Notes: generated by a model from the sequence alone, not told the origin. A stretch of DNA of 39,235 bases from Tubiluchus corallicola (GCA_030141605.1 JAQGDQ010000493.1:126001-165235); one strand, 5' to 3'. Counted from the first letter of the stretch, positions 10,647 to 25,142 are shown. Numbers and translations are program-made.

Positions 10647-12028
10647 AGAGTTCTCTGAAACTATATATGGTCCTAAAAACTTAATGAGCGTAAACAGAAT
10701 ACTAAATTTAACTCGAAAACTGGATCAATTTTTAAACTTTCTAGCCTCTGTTGGGTCTTTGGTGAATTAAATTAATTCCATCAGGGGTGTACAGGCAAAC
10801 ACGTGTAAAACAATACATTTAAATGAAAACGCATTATTTCGTATATATTATATATCTTAAGAAACACAAGTAATTTGCCTTTTTTTCAACCTCACAGCCT
10901 TTATTTTTACAACATTAAAGCCTGCATTTGTTCAAGTTCGATACTCGATAGGCCTACTAAATCCTTGCAACAGTCCTTGACCGGGAGTCGTTTTCGTTGT
11001 TCCTGTGTACCTGTTTTTACACATAAAATTACTGGCTACTGATCACTACAAAGCAGCTACACTTAATAATAACAATAGTTATTGACTGGTTACAGTCACC
11101 AAGCTAATAACAATGAACGTTCTAGTTCTAATTCGCTGCTAACCAGTCTATGATTGGAGACAGAAAAAACTGTCATCTCACTTGTTTGAGCAGAACGTCG
11201 TCAACATTACCTGCTTGCATGCAAGCCTAAAATTATAGTGCGATATGGAGGACGAGGGACACTCAGCAAATCAATAAACTGGAAAAAACTTATTTTGGTA
11301 AGTGTGCTAAATGGCCATTAAGGCGCATGGCTGGTTGCTGAGTGATACGCGTTGACTAGTGTTTGTGAAGTCACAAATCATAGTGCCTTAAATCGCAAAC
11401 GCTTTGACCAACAAACCCACGTCTGCATAGAATTAGAAATGGCATCCACGGCGAGAACAATGGCTGACAATCAGAGACAAAGACTGGAGGTTGGAATGGC
11501 CCAGTGAAAGTGGGACAAGATTGTTCCGATTGAAAAGGGGCTATATCTCGGCTACAGTGCTGTACAAAGCGGGCATTTTAGAGTATTAATTAGTACCATT
11601 TTGCAAATGAGAGAAAGAAAATTTGTAACCGGGCGTAACGGGGTAAATGACTCGGCGATACCGCTTGCTGTTAAGTCTTCAGTCACCCTGCCTACGCTAC
11701 TGACATGATTGTATTACATCATACAACCGCATTCCTAAAGAGCGCCATAACAACTATTGCTACACACAGGTATACACATTGCTGATTTATGTTGCTGAAA
11801 ATGTATGTGTACGCCATTAAGTGCACCAATATAAGTCAACAAAATTAGTAATAAATTTGATTTCTGTAACGGTGTGCGCAACACGTTCCAATGATTTCAT
11901 GTTTCGAAATAAATTTGCTTTCAATGTTTATAAGTTTATTTCCAATTATAGGCATGCATGGGTTTACAAAAGAAAAAAGTGCAACTTAAAGTAGACCTAC
12001 AGCAAAACGAATCATTAAAAAATTGTTA
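10647..12028. other. Non-coding stretch with one short ATG frame (11439)
   Basis: A short frame starting GAAATGGCATCCACG near 11439 encodes 22 residues (MASTARTMADNQ...) and stops. The start context is good, but nothing downstream continues it. TAGGCCTAC occurs at 10949. A palindrome GCTTGCATGCAAGC lies near 11213. No gene is supported. Confidence 0.35.
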
Positions 12029-12475
12029 AGGATTTGTATTGCGTTGACAGACTATTATTGTATACATTAAACACGTCAATACACAACCAGACTGGGATTT
12101 TTTCTTAAAAGTTTAAATTTTACAAATAGCCTGACGTTGTTGTCGACTTTTGCTAAATCCAACAAAAATTTACGTGGTATAGTTAACAATAATATCGTAT
12201 AATACGCTGTAGCTACGTTTACAAATATTTACAAACCCAGGTTTACGTTGACAAGTCTATGTTTAGCTGAGGCGCAAGTGAAATAAACGTTTTGTTAGTA
12301 TCATATTTGCTGTATGATTAGTTATTAAACGCCAGATTTGTTAGCATCCTGTGAAGTGAGTAACTGCTATATTACAGGGTGTTCAAAAGAAATAGTACAG
12401 TAAAAATGCGACAAAATGAACCTGAATTTCTGCATTATGACATAAAACTAATATAATCTCTATGTCATTATTTCA
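12029..12475 (+). repeat. Left arm of long inverted repeat
   Basis: Pairs with 14088-14574. Contains GGGTGTTCAAAAGAAATAG near 12378, matched in the other arm by GGGTGTTCGAAAAAAACTG. Confidence 0.75.
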
Positions 12476-14087
12476 ACTTTCCTATCACACAACTTCGTAT
12501 ATCACCATACTTATTGGACTTTGTCAGATGTAATGTTGGTGCGCTTCTATGGCTTATAACATTTGATAAATAACGCACTGTTTCTTTTGGAACATTCTGT
12601 ATACTAGCTGCTGTATAAAGGTATATAATAGCGTTTGTTCCAATCATACAAAACCATGCACGGTAACGTTCCTCCACCAAGAATATCTTCGCGGTTAGAA
12701 GAGAAACGCACCTCCTATTGTGTTGGAATAACAGACTGTTCACTTAAGAAAATTTAAACAAACAATAAAGGCTATAGGCTCTCATAACTTGACACGCTGC
12801 CTAAATCTTAATTGTTATTTAATTTGCTGAGTTGTGCCGAGGTATGTGAGCTTTCTATACAATCTTTCTGCCTCCATAAACACAATGCTTTTTTAACAAA
12901 ACCTTGCTCAGTGATTAATATGCTCTGCTGGTCAACCATTATAGTTATCACACTATCAACGTTTATTGCGTATCCTCGCAGAGTGACCATCCTCTCTCTC
13001 CCCACGTGCACCGACTACTCCATTTCAATCCATCGTCGGATCCCTTAACAGACAATATGTTTTTGCCTTACTTTTCGACTCAGTTTGATGCAAATTGCTG
13101 CACCAAGAGAATGGTAGCAAGGTATCTAGGTCCCAACGTTTTATTAATCCGATAACTCTGTGTCGCATACATTACCACACTATAAACACACCATAGCTTG
13201 CCCTCCGGCATGTTTTATATATAAATTATTGTCAACGAATCGAATATGGGAAATCTTATAAATCACAAATTATTATGTCACATTGACATCAAAAGGGCTC
13301 TGCTAAATTGATGATCACAGAGCCATATCTAGAGACACATAACTATTTCGCCTTTGCACTTAAAATGCAGAGTGACATTATTAGTTCATGAATTACATGT
13401 ACTGTAGTTCTAAAGCTCTAAAAACTTATAAAAAAACAGTAAAAGTACAACACGGATGCATCGCGACTTGAGTTGTGCTATTTGTACATAACATCTATAA
13501 AGTCTTTCCCGTTGCTAGATTCACACTATAATAAAAATAAGTTTTGACCACGGTGCGTCGTTTGGCGGAACAATTCATCTGACAGCCGCCATTGCAAAAA
13601 CCCAGAAAAACCAATAGAGTAAAAAGGGTTAATTGATGTAATAAGTTTTTATAATCTGAACTGACAAGTTGTTTACGTACGAGCAGAATAGGCCTACTAT
13701 TAATAACTCTAGTTGTTCATATTACCACAACACAAACACAAAAGGTGACGCAAGAATAAGCGTATTATAATCACAATAAGTAGGATATAATTTTTACATT
13801 GAACGGAAAGAAATAAAGAGGAAATTTCTGAAAGAGTTCGAAATTCAAAAGCAAGCTTTAATCTTAGATAAACAAGGAACAATAACTGAGCCGCTATTTG
13901 TTTAAATTTAACCACGAGGCATTGAATAAGTCGATTATTAAGTTCAGAATGAACAGTTATAATTTATTCAGTGAAGACGAAGATGCACCCGACAAAGTTC
14001 AACAAGTATCATTTATAGTATCGCACCTATTACTATATAGCACCTGATATAGTTCATTTAGTATCGTGATATACGAAGTTAAGTGGT

Positions 14088-14574
14088 AAAAGGGTAGAAT
14101 ATGACACAGAAATTATATTATTTTTGCGTCATTTTGATGTCATAATGCAGAAGCCATGTTCATTTACCAAATACTTTCAAAACAGTTTTTTTCGAACACC
14201 CTATACTATAGCAGTTACAGTTTGTTACTCATTTCACAGGGTACAATCAAATCTGATACTCGTTGAATGACGTTTAATAACTAATCATGTAGCTAATACG
14301 ATACTAACATAACAATTATTTCACTTGTGTCTCAGCAAAATATAAATTTGACAACATAAACCTGGATTTGTAAATATTTGTAAACGTAGGTGCAGGCGTA
14401 TCATACGATATTATTGTTAACTATACCACGTCAATTTTTGTTGAATTTAGCAAAAGTCGACAACAACGCCAGGCTATTTATAAAATTTAAACTTTTAAGA
14501 AAAAATCCCAGTCAAGTTGTGTATTGACGTGTTTAATGTGTACAATAATATTCACTCAACGCAATACAAATCCT
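14088..14574 (-). repeat. Right arm of long inverted repeat
   Basis: Inverted copy of 12029-12475. It is about 40 bases longer because of small insertions, for instance near 14230-14265. Confidence 0.75.
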
Positions 14575-15136
14575 TATAAACCTTTATATAAGTTTTAAGG
14601 ATGCTCAAACTATCGAGACATTGGACCCTAACACGTGACGATACCTTAAATGAACAAACGAACGAGTGAAGATTCAGATGAAAGAATGTATATATGAATG
14701 AATGAATGAATGAATAACGTTACGTATATATGCTTATTCTAAATTAAGCGTCGATTTTGTATAAATTGTACGCTGTTTTGTATATACAAGGAGTTGTTTC
14801 TTAACTTTACAGCATTAGCAGCATTAATATTTAAACAATTTTAGCATGTACATATCTGCTCTCAGCTCACCTGTGCACGACCTGGTTTGATAGCAGGTTA
14901 CTTCAGGTAAATTGAACTCAGCACTCGCGCTCTCTTTGAAGTAACTTCAGTGATATATAACACCAGGCGATGAAACAAGAGCGAGACGTAGCGGAGAGGT
15001 GACTTAATGCGAGAAAAGTTCCTCGTTAATTTGTTTGAGATTCGCAGGGGGAATTACCACCTTGTCACAGACGAGATATTGTAAATTAAATAAGGTAATG
15101 ATAAAATATTATCCGCATTCATACTTGAGATGTCCA
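14575..15136. other. Non-coding stretch with (GAAT)n and a small hairpin
   Basis: A perfect (GAAT)5 run lies at 14696-14715. A 9-bp stem GTTACTTCA (14897-14905) / TGAAGTAAC (14937-14945) encloses a ~31-base loop. No gene. Confidence 0.5.
14696..14715. repeat. (GAAT)5 microsatellite
   Basis: Five uninterrupted GAAT units. Confidence 0.85.
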
Positions 15137-15310
15137 GGGTTGGGTGGCACAGTGTTTTAGTTTTCGGCTTGCATCCATGCCGTCTTGAATTCGAGACTAG
15201 CGTCTGTAGAGTCCTTACCTGTATTGTTGTAAACGCTAAATAACCGTTAGTGCTAATGTTGTTTATTAAATGAGCGACCGTAAACAAATCTTGTCCTTCA
15301 TCTTCTGTCT
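15137..15310 (+). mobile_element. Possible tRNA-derived SINE
   Basis: GGGTTGGGTGGCACAGTG at 15137 resembles a tRNA 5' end with a pol III A-box (TGGCACAGTG...). About 50 bases on, GAATTCGAGAC (15187-15197) resembles a B-box (GGTTCGARACC). The A-to-B spacing fits a tRNA head. A tRNA-unrelated body with CGCTAAATAACCGTTAGTGC follows, as in many metazoan SINEs. I cannot see a clear 3' tail or target duplication, and the B-box is imperfect. Confidence 0.4.
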
Positions 15311-16625
15311 TTTTTAAACCGCATGAAAAATATAATCGAGCAGTGCATAGCTATAGCTAATGCATGTTTGTGTTACAGGCAATGATATAAAATTTAGATA
15401 TTTTATAAAATTCATAGGTATTTCATATAATAATAATATTTCGGGAAAAGTGTGAAATAAACGTTTTTGCTGCACGGCATTTTCACAGTTTTACTAGACA
15501 TTTTGTGTAATACATAGAATTTACCTAGAATGCGAAAAGTAGCTTGGACAAAGTATAAAATGAACGTAATTCGTGTTAAATCCAGTTTTTACTACATTTT
15601 TTGTACAAGAGAATACATAAAACGGCTTAGTCAATATATCAATTTGAACATCATTATTTGAAGTAATGAACAACATCATTAATTTGAACATTTGAAATAA
15701 TAACATAATTGTTCATCATCACTTGTCATCAAACTACATGTATATTTTGCATGCTATTTTAGTTAAGGGTCTGGGTGGCCCGTACCCTTTGCGGCGTTTT
15801 TGACATGTATGGGGGGGGGGTCTCCTAGCCCACGCCTCATGTAAACCACTGATGCTATTACATAAACAATGTTTTAAAATTGTGAAGTGGGTGAAATAAA
15901 AAATAAAAAGGTTAAATTAAATTAAGCAAGTAGTTCAAACAAACAGGTGAGTTAATTGCTTTATCGATATCCTAAAAAAAACTTATGGAAAATGAAAATA
16001 AAATTATAACTGAGTGGTGACAAGTAAATAAAACAGTAGTCAATTTTACAATAATTATGGGATTGCGCAATCGATATTTGTGTACCACAAAGTGTCTCAA
16101 GTCAAGTAGTTCACTTTCCTTCTTGTACAGGCGATACATGCATGATTGCTTTTCTGTTGGAACAACCAAAGCACAACATGCTCCACAGGCAATAACGAGG
16201 AGGCTGCTTTTTCGCACTAGCGTTAAAGTCATTTATATGATTAATTAATTGCTGGCATTTTTCGTCACTTAGAAAAAAGGTATTCATTGCTTTATTTGTC
16301 TTCCCTTTTCTAATTCAGCGTAAAATCATTATTTCATTTTAAGCATGGAGTAGTCAGGTGTTTCTGCATCTATCCTACACATGAAACACAACTAGAATAA
16401 AAGCACTAATGCCCTTGAATATCACATGTTCTTTTTTCTCAGTTAATGGTTTCTATAACAAATCATGGGACGTGTTTACTGCTGTCTTGATATCTGTTCA
16501 TTTGTAAAAAATTTTATAGGTCAATGCATCGTTGTACTAAATCCATTCATATATTAGAATGAAAGCAACCACAACTATGTAACAATATACAGGGCGAATC
16601 CATTTAATCGGTGTGATCTATTTAA
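15311..16625. other. Non-coding stretch with a G10 run
   Basis: A 10-G homopolymer lies at 15811-15820, in an otherwise AT-rich region. Just before it AAGGGT and ACCCTT flank CTGGGTGGCCCGT, a possible small hairpin. Short overlapping frames at 15970-16250 are on both strands and look like noise. Confidence 0.45.
16622..16625. repeat. TTAA target-site duplication, left
   Basis: Abuts the left terminal inverted repeat; matched at 17175-17178. Confidence 0.65.
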
Positions 16626-17174
16626 AGGAAAACCGGACGATTGTGTTGACATTAGATCAAAAGAAAGTGTGCTCTAAAATACTGAAAACTACAACAGCTT
16701 TTTTTCAAATCAAAGCTCAGATTAAATAATAATTACCTCGGATAGTTAAATAATGCTAAATTTTCAAAGCTAAGCGCGGCTCAGTGAATCTACTAAGATT
16801 GGCAGCGGCGCCTTTTTGTTACATTTGCTTAGCCGACAAATAGAAGGCGGTACCATGATAACCATGATCATGAACTGCAGTGTTAGTTTCTTACGTCATA
16901 TGATGTAGAACTCATTTTCGTGACATCACGCGTTTAAACAGTAACGCTTACGCAAACGTGCTTGACGGACAAGGGAAGATGCCTGCCATTGAACAAACTG
17001 CCGTTTCTGTAGTTTCTGACGTAAGCAATAGCTGTGTTCGGTTACCGTTAATTAACTTTCTAAGCTAATTATTCAAATATAAGAGACAATTGCTAATTTT
17101 TATAGGGAAGAAAATGTATATTTTGGACAGTAAATTAAAATGAGATTGAGTATAAACAATCGTCCGGTTTTCCT
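16626..17174. mobile_element. 549-bp MITE with 19-bp terminal inverted repeats between TTAA sites
   Basis: The left end AGGAAAACCGGACGATTGT (16626-16644) is the exact reverse complement of the right end ACAATCGTCCGGTTTTCCT (17156-17174). Both are flanked by TTAA (16622-16625 and 17175-17178). TTAA duplication is the hallmark of piggyBac-superfamily insertion, although the terminus does not start with the usual CCY, and TTAA is itself a palindrome that could be part of the repeat. There is no coding frame inside, so it is non-autonomous. The interior is richer in CpG than its surroundings. Confidence 0.8.
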
Positions 17175-17178
17175 TTAA
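17175..17178. repeat. TTAA target-site duplication, right
   Basis: Abuts the right terminal inverted repeat; matched at 16622-16625. Confidence 0.65.
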
Positions 17179-18882
17179 CGGACATGAGAAAGTGAAAAGT
17201 CAGGTTCTGTAACGGTCTGCGCAATAATCTTCTTACAAAATTTCCGTTTACCTGCAATGAAAACTGTTTCCCATGAAAGCTTTTAAAGACAAATGTGACG
17301 ATGACAACAACACCAACAACTTGACCAAGCTTTAATGATCACGCTCTTTGTACTGGATTCAAAAACACAACACTTCTAATAATCATACAACCTTAATGCT
17401 TGCTTAATTGTTGAAGTGCTAGTTACAACATTTTTGCACACAACGTTGCAAGTACATAAAACATGACTTATTTCATACATTCTTTAGAACAAAATTGGCA
17501 TTATAAAAACGCCTAGGAAAATTCCATTAAAACAATTGGTTATTTGTTTTACTTTCACATTACCTAAAATTAATTCAACATTCTATAAAATGCGTACGAA
17601 CAGTATACCCGAAACAAAAGACTTGCATACTTTAGCTAATAAAACTTTTGCATTACATTTAAATGCCTAGAAGAAATTATTTTAAACACTTTACCTAGTT
17701 TGTTTTGGCACGTCATAAAATACCTAGGCATTTTATAGAATGCCCGGTTTCTCACCTGGACTGTAGCATGGTTATGTACCATGTACATAGGCGTATATAT
17801 ATTCAAAGGCATAGGCATATATATTCAAAAAATAGTCGTCGAAACGCTCCTAATGTAATCCTTGGAAAACAGATGCACATCGCAAGAAAAATCAAGAAAA
17901 CTGCACACTACTACCTTTTATTTCGTTCCTGTCTATGATAAAACCTACGAACGTTTTTCCATGAAATTGTACTGTATTTTATATTTATAGGTGTAAAACG
18001 GAAAATTGGCAAAATACCTAACACTTGTGAAGAATGTTTTCTACAATCATTAATATCTATATTTCTCTTTAATCGTCATGGGACTCCCTGCGAATGTTAC
18101 CAGATTTTTTTAAAGTTCGCTGTTTCTATAAGTAACCTCAATAAATTAATTTCTAAATATTTAATCTAAGCTTTTGTTAAAATTATCTAAGCTTAAGAAA
18201 ACTAAATTTTTGTTAACTTAATCTAAATCCAAATGTTTTTGAACTTTTTAAATAATAAAATACTTAAAATAAATTCGCTTAGTATTACTCTATTTAGATC
18301 CACGTAACAAGTTAAATCTATTATAGGTTATTACTGCCTTGTTTTGCTCACCGCTATATAAAAATAAATAGTGTTAAATTTATATTACTTTTACAAGTAT
18401 TTGTTATTTTGAAATTACATTTGTAAGGATGAGGAGGAGACCATATATATATAATTATGGTAAAAAAAGTACTCACGGAGTTGATTAAGTACAGCAACAC
18501 GGCAGTTGGTAGCAACCTGTTGAAATAAAACAAAAAGTTGCATTATTCATTGGAACAAGTTACAACTAATATCAAATTATCATAATTTACGATTAGTAAT
18601 TTCTGTCATAATTTACGAACCGCCGACACACTGTGACATGGTTTTACCCGCAATTTCTGCACAAAAATCCGATATTTTGAATTTTAATTGTGAAACATCG
18701 GGCATGCGACTATGATGCACCGTTTCTACCGGGAATTTTACGCGACACCATGCTGCGGAACTCACGCACAAAACCGGCTGAATTTCATTCAATTCCCAAA
18801 CACCCTCTTTTCACCATCGATCACTGTCAGCCCCCCTCCGAGTGGTGCAAACACATTTTTGCACAGTGCAAACACTTACGAC
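17179..18882. other. Non-coding stretch with small inverted and direct repeats
   Basis: AAATGCCTAG near 17660 is inverted as CTAGGCATTT near 17725. GGCATTTTATAGAATGCC (17727-17744) is itself a hairpin. AGGC(G/A)TATATATATTCAAA-type units repeat at about 17789 and 17812. A perfect TTTGCAC-A-GTGCAAA palindrome lies at 18858-18872. None of this amounts to a gene. Confidence 0.45.
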
Positions 18883-18907
18883 ATGGCAGGCAACGACGCC
18901 ATGACAG
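18883..18907 (+). CDS. Very tentative first coding exon (ATG to donor)
   Basis: ACGACATGGCAGG is a good animal start context. The frame reads MAGNDAMT and meets a donor-like ACAG|GTAAAA at 18908, ending in phase 1. Sequence around it is less AT-rich than average. No downstream exon could be linked, and such short ATG-to-GT combinations occur by chance, so this is a hint only. A longer frame on the same strand (18712-19020, 102 codons) overlaps it in a different frame and is the alternative. Confidence 0.15.
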
Positions 18908-20279
18908 GTAAAAGAAACAGTGTTTACTTGCGGTGGCAAAACTCGCAGAAAAGGTTTAGTCGTAAGACTGCTGTTACAGTACCTACAGAATTCTATACAA
19001 CTGAAGACACATACAGTTAACAATTAAATAGGGAGTAACTAATTCTTCGAGTCTGGTTTCACTCATCAAAACAACACTGTCCTGCACTAAATAGCGCGCG
19101 CAACATTGTATAAACTACTTGAAACAGACTATAGTATCAAAAAACTAGAATAGAGTGATTTTCTCAGTACTAACGGTGATTTAACAGAAGATTGAACAAG
19201 TGAAATTGATGCTTATATTACTTCAAAAACCGGTCTAGTCGTCAAGAATTTAGGCCTACAAACAGTCAGTGTCACAAATAAACTTGTTGACTAAATGTCT
19301 TCCATCAGTTCGGCCAATGTCATAATATTGGGGTTTCAAAAAAAAACTCACGAAACAAATATGAATGTACAATTTACTGCACATTTGAAATGCAACAACT
19401 AAACGCATCACCGAAATCAAATAAACTCCTGTAAATATGTGCATTATTTTCTAAGTATCGAGATTCCAAGAATCCATGTACACTGTACAACGCACGCTGT
19501 AGAAGGTTCACATTTGAGCGGCATTAACAGGTCTCATTTACGTCCACGCTTTTACGCGAACCATATTGCATTAATACAAATTTTGTCTATAATAACTGTC
19601 GTTCGCAGCGAATAGTAGAGACGGAGGGTCGTTTAAAAATCCGTAAATTTAATAAAAACTACCGGCGAACGCGAATTTAAAATCACAAATTCTCGATTAA
19701 GAACAGCCGTTTTTTTATTCTAGGCACACGTCTTCACACAAACACGCATATCGGCGGTTCGTTACAAGCGTCACAGGCAATCAGAAGCGTTATAACGCAT
19801 TGTTATGAGTAAAGAGCACAGTTAATGATTCACAAACACACAAACTCATGAATAACTCCATCAATTTAATTTGCGGTAACTTTTCAAGAAATAACTCAGA
19901 AGCAATGCTTGCGCACAGGAAAAATTATATTCGTTCTATTTCGGTTTTTAGACTTTTTTGGCCGCATCGTTTATAGCGATTACAGTTCCATCGATTACAT
20001 ATTTTTAATCGTATTATTTGGACTCGTATACTCAACCACTTTTGGCAAAATAATAATAAACATCTTAGTTTTAATAAAAACGTAATAAAAAAGCTAAGTT
20101 GATATTATTAAAAATTCATGGTAAATTAATTGTTTCTAACTTTCATGAAACAAATTTTGAAGAAGGGATAAACTGGCGGAGTGCCAAGTCATATTTCTAG
20201 TCCTACTCTTGAATTCACTTACAACAGCAAGGGTAAGGTAACATGCATTTCATCCTTAGACGCCACGTGTAGAAAACTG
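18908..20279. other. Non-coding stretch, no gene recognised
   Basis: Contains TAGGCCTAC at 19251. Otherwise only chance-length frames and AT-rich sequence. Confidence 0.45.
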
Positions 20280-20753
20280 TGAGTATAAAGTTCTCCGAGG
20301 AGGGGCCGGCGAGGGGCACCCCCGGCTCGCCTACGACAGCCCGTTTGTCCGACGATTCGCTTTTTTTCGACGAAAATTTCCGACCACAAAGTGTCGTTCC
20401 CGGCTACAGCCGAAGCACGGGTTAATATGCGCGATTTGTCGCACGATCACATCCGAAATTTGTTTCTGTGTTAAGCACGGTTCATACAACACTACACAAC
20501 ACGCACGATAATGGTCAACACCGAACAACACCTGAAAAGCAACTGGCTTAACTAACTTTATGATACCAGCCAGGGGCTAGCTAGAAATTTCATTGACCAA
20601 ATGAAGGTCAGCCACGTGATGTCGGTCCACCAATCGTCGAGCGGCATGCTACATTGTACGCTGCGACCACACTGTGCTTCGTCCAGCAACTATTGTTTGG
20701 GCAAAACCCTTCGTCGCAAATTATATATCCCAGTAAGGGTATTGTCTCTGTAA

Positions 20754-20761
20754 TGACGTCA
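20754..20761. promoter_or_regulatory. CRE-type palindrome TGACGTCA
   Basis: Third TGACGTCA in the window and the only one in a CpG-rich context, about 240 bases from the NRF1 palindrome. Confidence 0.35.
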
Positions 20762-20993
20762 CTGGTTATCCGAGTCTGCGCAGTATGCACTTAGCAGTAT
20801 TGGTTGTCAGTTGCAGTCTAGTAAATAGCCGAGACTGTTACACAAACTATAAAATAAAATGCAACTAACTTAACGATAGAACTGACTGCGCAGCATGCAT
20901 TATGAAAATTTAGAACATCGCTCACTCGCACACGAATGTCATCTGCTCGGGTCTGCTAAACCGTGTCTGAGTTGGGCAAATATTCGCGCTGCC

Positions 20994-21005
20994 AGCGCAT
21001 GCGCT
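20994..21005. promoter_or_regulatory. NRF1-type palindrome
   Basis: AGCGCATGCGCT matches the YGCGCATGCGCR core bound by NRF1 dimers, within the CpG-rich block. Confidence 0.4.
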
Positions 21006-21162
21006 CAACACTCAAAGCCGTTTATAAGGCTCAGGTGGGCAATACAATGAAGGAATTTGTTCGCCAGCAAAGCGAAGTGGTGCTCCTTCGAAATTCTTGC
21101 CCCCGGGTTATAAAGGACTATGCCGCATCTTTTTCCAGGTTGTTAGTATTCCATCTTGTCTA

Positions 21163-21175
21163 TTAGAGGGCGCTA
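21163..21175 (+). promoter_or_regulatory. CTCF-like core motif
   Basis: TTAGAGGGCGCTA agrees with the central YAGRKGGCRC part of the bilaterian CTCF motif. The upstream CCA is not present. Confidence 0.3.
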
Positions 21176-22842
21176 CTACAGTTGCGTAGTAGTATGTCAT
21201 GTTATAAGTTGGTTTAATGTTTTTGTTTAATTCAACTCGAATAGACCAGAGATAAAAGAACATTGTTTTACATAAACTAATACAATCTTTTACATCACCC
21301 CATATATGAGCTTCATTCATTATAATTATTCCACTATAAAGCACTAAATGTTTTTATCACGTGATTCATCACATAATTATCAGTTTATATTCATTACTTC
21401 TTATTATTTAACAAGCCCTGCTTTTTGATTGCCCGCAACGCATTTACATTTATATATAAGCAAACGTAGTGTGAGACCTTTCTTGTTCAGAAATAGTAAA
21501 AAAATAAATTGTATGATATTCATTGTAGGTGTTGTTGCAAGTGTGTTATGTGAAATAAATGACTTATGCATGATCTAAGTACGTGCTTTTGTCTTTACAC
21601 TTTCCAATTTTGAATTTTGAAACATGGTTTTGGACGTGATGAAAAAAATTTACACGAAGACGAAGCTGCAGTTCGAATAGCACAAAATTTCTCTACTAAG
21701 TTTGTTCCATTCTAGAATTTAATTTACAGTTTTTTTTAAAAACGTGTATAACTACTCTACATTTGATAATACAAATTTGAAGAGAGTTTTCAAAGATATC
21801 AGTAAATGCGAATATAGTCTTGATAAGAATAAAATGAATACTGTTCCCCTTTTTTTGGACAAAATAAGAACTTCAGTTTTTTTTAAGTAACGTAAAACTG
21901 TACAATATACTTGAATAAATAACAACTGTCGGATTTCTATGTATTAGTAAATTTTATTCTTTTTAGACATTATATAGCAAAGCAAGTATTCTTCTGCTTT
22001 AGCTCTACTCCATATAACACAAAGTGCTTTATAATTTGATTCTATTTAAACCCATTCCAGAATCAAAAAAATAATAATTGATGTACACTGTTTGCACTTT
22101 TGTAAGTTTTAGACTTTCAGGGCTTTTTTGGAGTCTAAAATCAAGAATTTGTACTGCTTTCTAGTTCGAATTTGTCGATTTTAGTTTCTGGAAAAGACCT
22201 CATAAAGCATATAACGTGCAGGTAATGAATGTTTCTGGGGCTTCGTCCCGGCCCCACTGGGGAACTTACAGGCCCCCTAGCTAATTCTTGACTCTTGATT
22301 TCGGTTTATGACGGCGTGGAAACCCTACATACGACATGGTAATTAAAAATATCCCACGTAGGCCTACATCAATTTAATGGCACGATATCTGGCGAAATAG
22401 ACCTGTTCTTTACTCGTGTACGTCGCACCTGTTCGTCAGACCACTACACGAATTACCATGTGAAAAACACATGAACTTAAACCTCAAAAATCCCGTCGGT
22501 ATATGGCTTATCGATATGTTATCAAACGTACAATTGCTCAATATATTTTTTCAATATATTACTTGTCAAATGTCAATAATGCATGGATATTATACGCGCT
22601 TTCACTCACGACCACTGAACGTATTCATATGGAGATTGGACCCGTCTTTAAATAGTGACGTATGTAATGTATGTGTGTGTATCATATCAGGCCAAGTACA
22701 CCTCTAATTCATTGCCAAGACCTTGTGGGTAGGTGAAAATAGCTAAAGAGGCTTCAACTGTGGCTTCAAGTGTGGGTTAAACGTGTCGGCATAAGTTTCT
22801 GTCAATTTTAAAGAAGGGAAATTTGGAAAAAATGTTTTAGAC
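21176..22842. other. Non-coding stretch, no gene recognised
   Basis: AT-rich. GGGGCTTCGTCCCGGCCCCACTGGGG near 22237-22262 is a small GC-rich island that can fold. GTAGGCCTAC occurs at 22358. No gene. Confidence 0.45.

Positions 22843-25142
<2,300 letters not shown>

Larger units (their letters stand above)
12029..14574. mobile_element. 2.5-kb element with long (~450-490 bp) terminal inverted repeats
   Basis: The left arm (12029 to about 12475) and right arm (about 14088-14574) are inverted copies, about 80-85% identical by eye. Matching blocks include AAGGATTTGTATTGCGTTGA at the outer ends, AACACGTCAATACACAAC, GGGATTTTTTCTTAAAAGTT, GTTGTTGTCGACTTTTGC and TTCTGCATTATGACAT at the inner ends. 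Outer ends read TA|AGGATTTG and CAAATCCT|TA, compatible with a TA target duplication, though two bases prove little. The 1.6-kb interior has no transposase frame that I recognise, so it looks non-autonomous. An inverted segmental duplication is the alternative. Confidence 0.65.
20280..21175. promoter_or_regulatory. CpG-rich, promoter-like block with NRF1, CRE and CTCF-type motifs
   Basis: This block has visibly more C, G and CpG than the rest of the window. It contains a strong hairpin GGCGAG...CTCGCC (20308-20331), TGACGTCA (20754-20761), a full NRF1 palindrome AGCGCATGCGCT (20994-21005), CTGCGCAG words near 20774 and 20887, a TATAAA at 21109-21114, and TTAGAGGGCGCTA (21163-21175), which fits the CTCF core. 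NRF1 and CRE sites are typical of CpG-type promoters of housekeeping genes. No first exon is convincing on either strand, so the direction of any transcript is unknown. Confidence 0.4.

Noticed and set aside
12468-12743. 91-codon minus-strand frame inside the long-TIR element as a transposase
   Set aside because: No DDE/DDD motif, helix-turn-helix or recognisable transposase block, and it overlaps the inner end of the inverted repeat.
18712-19020. 102-codon plus-strand frame
   Set aside because: No recognisable family; an overlapping minus-strand frame is equally open, and the length is within chance for this base composition.
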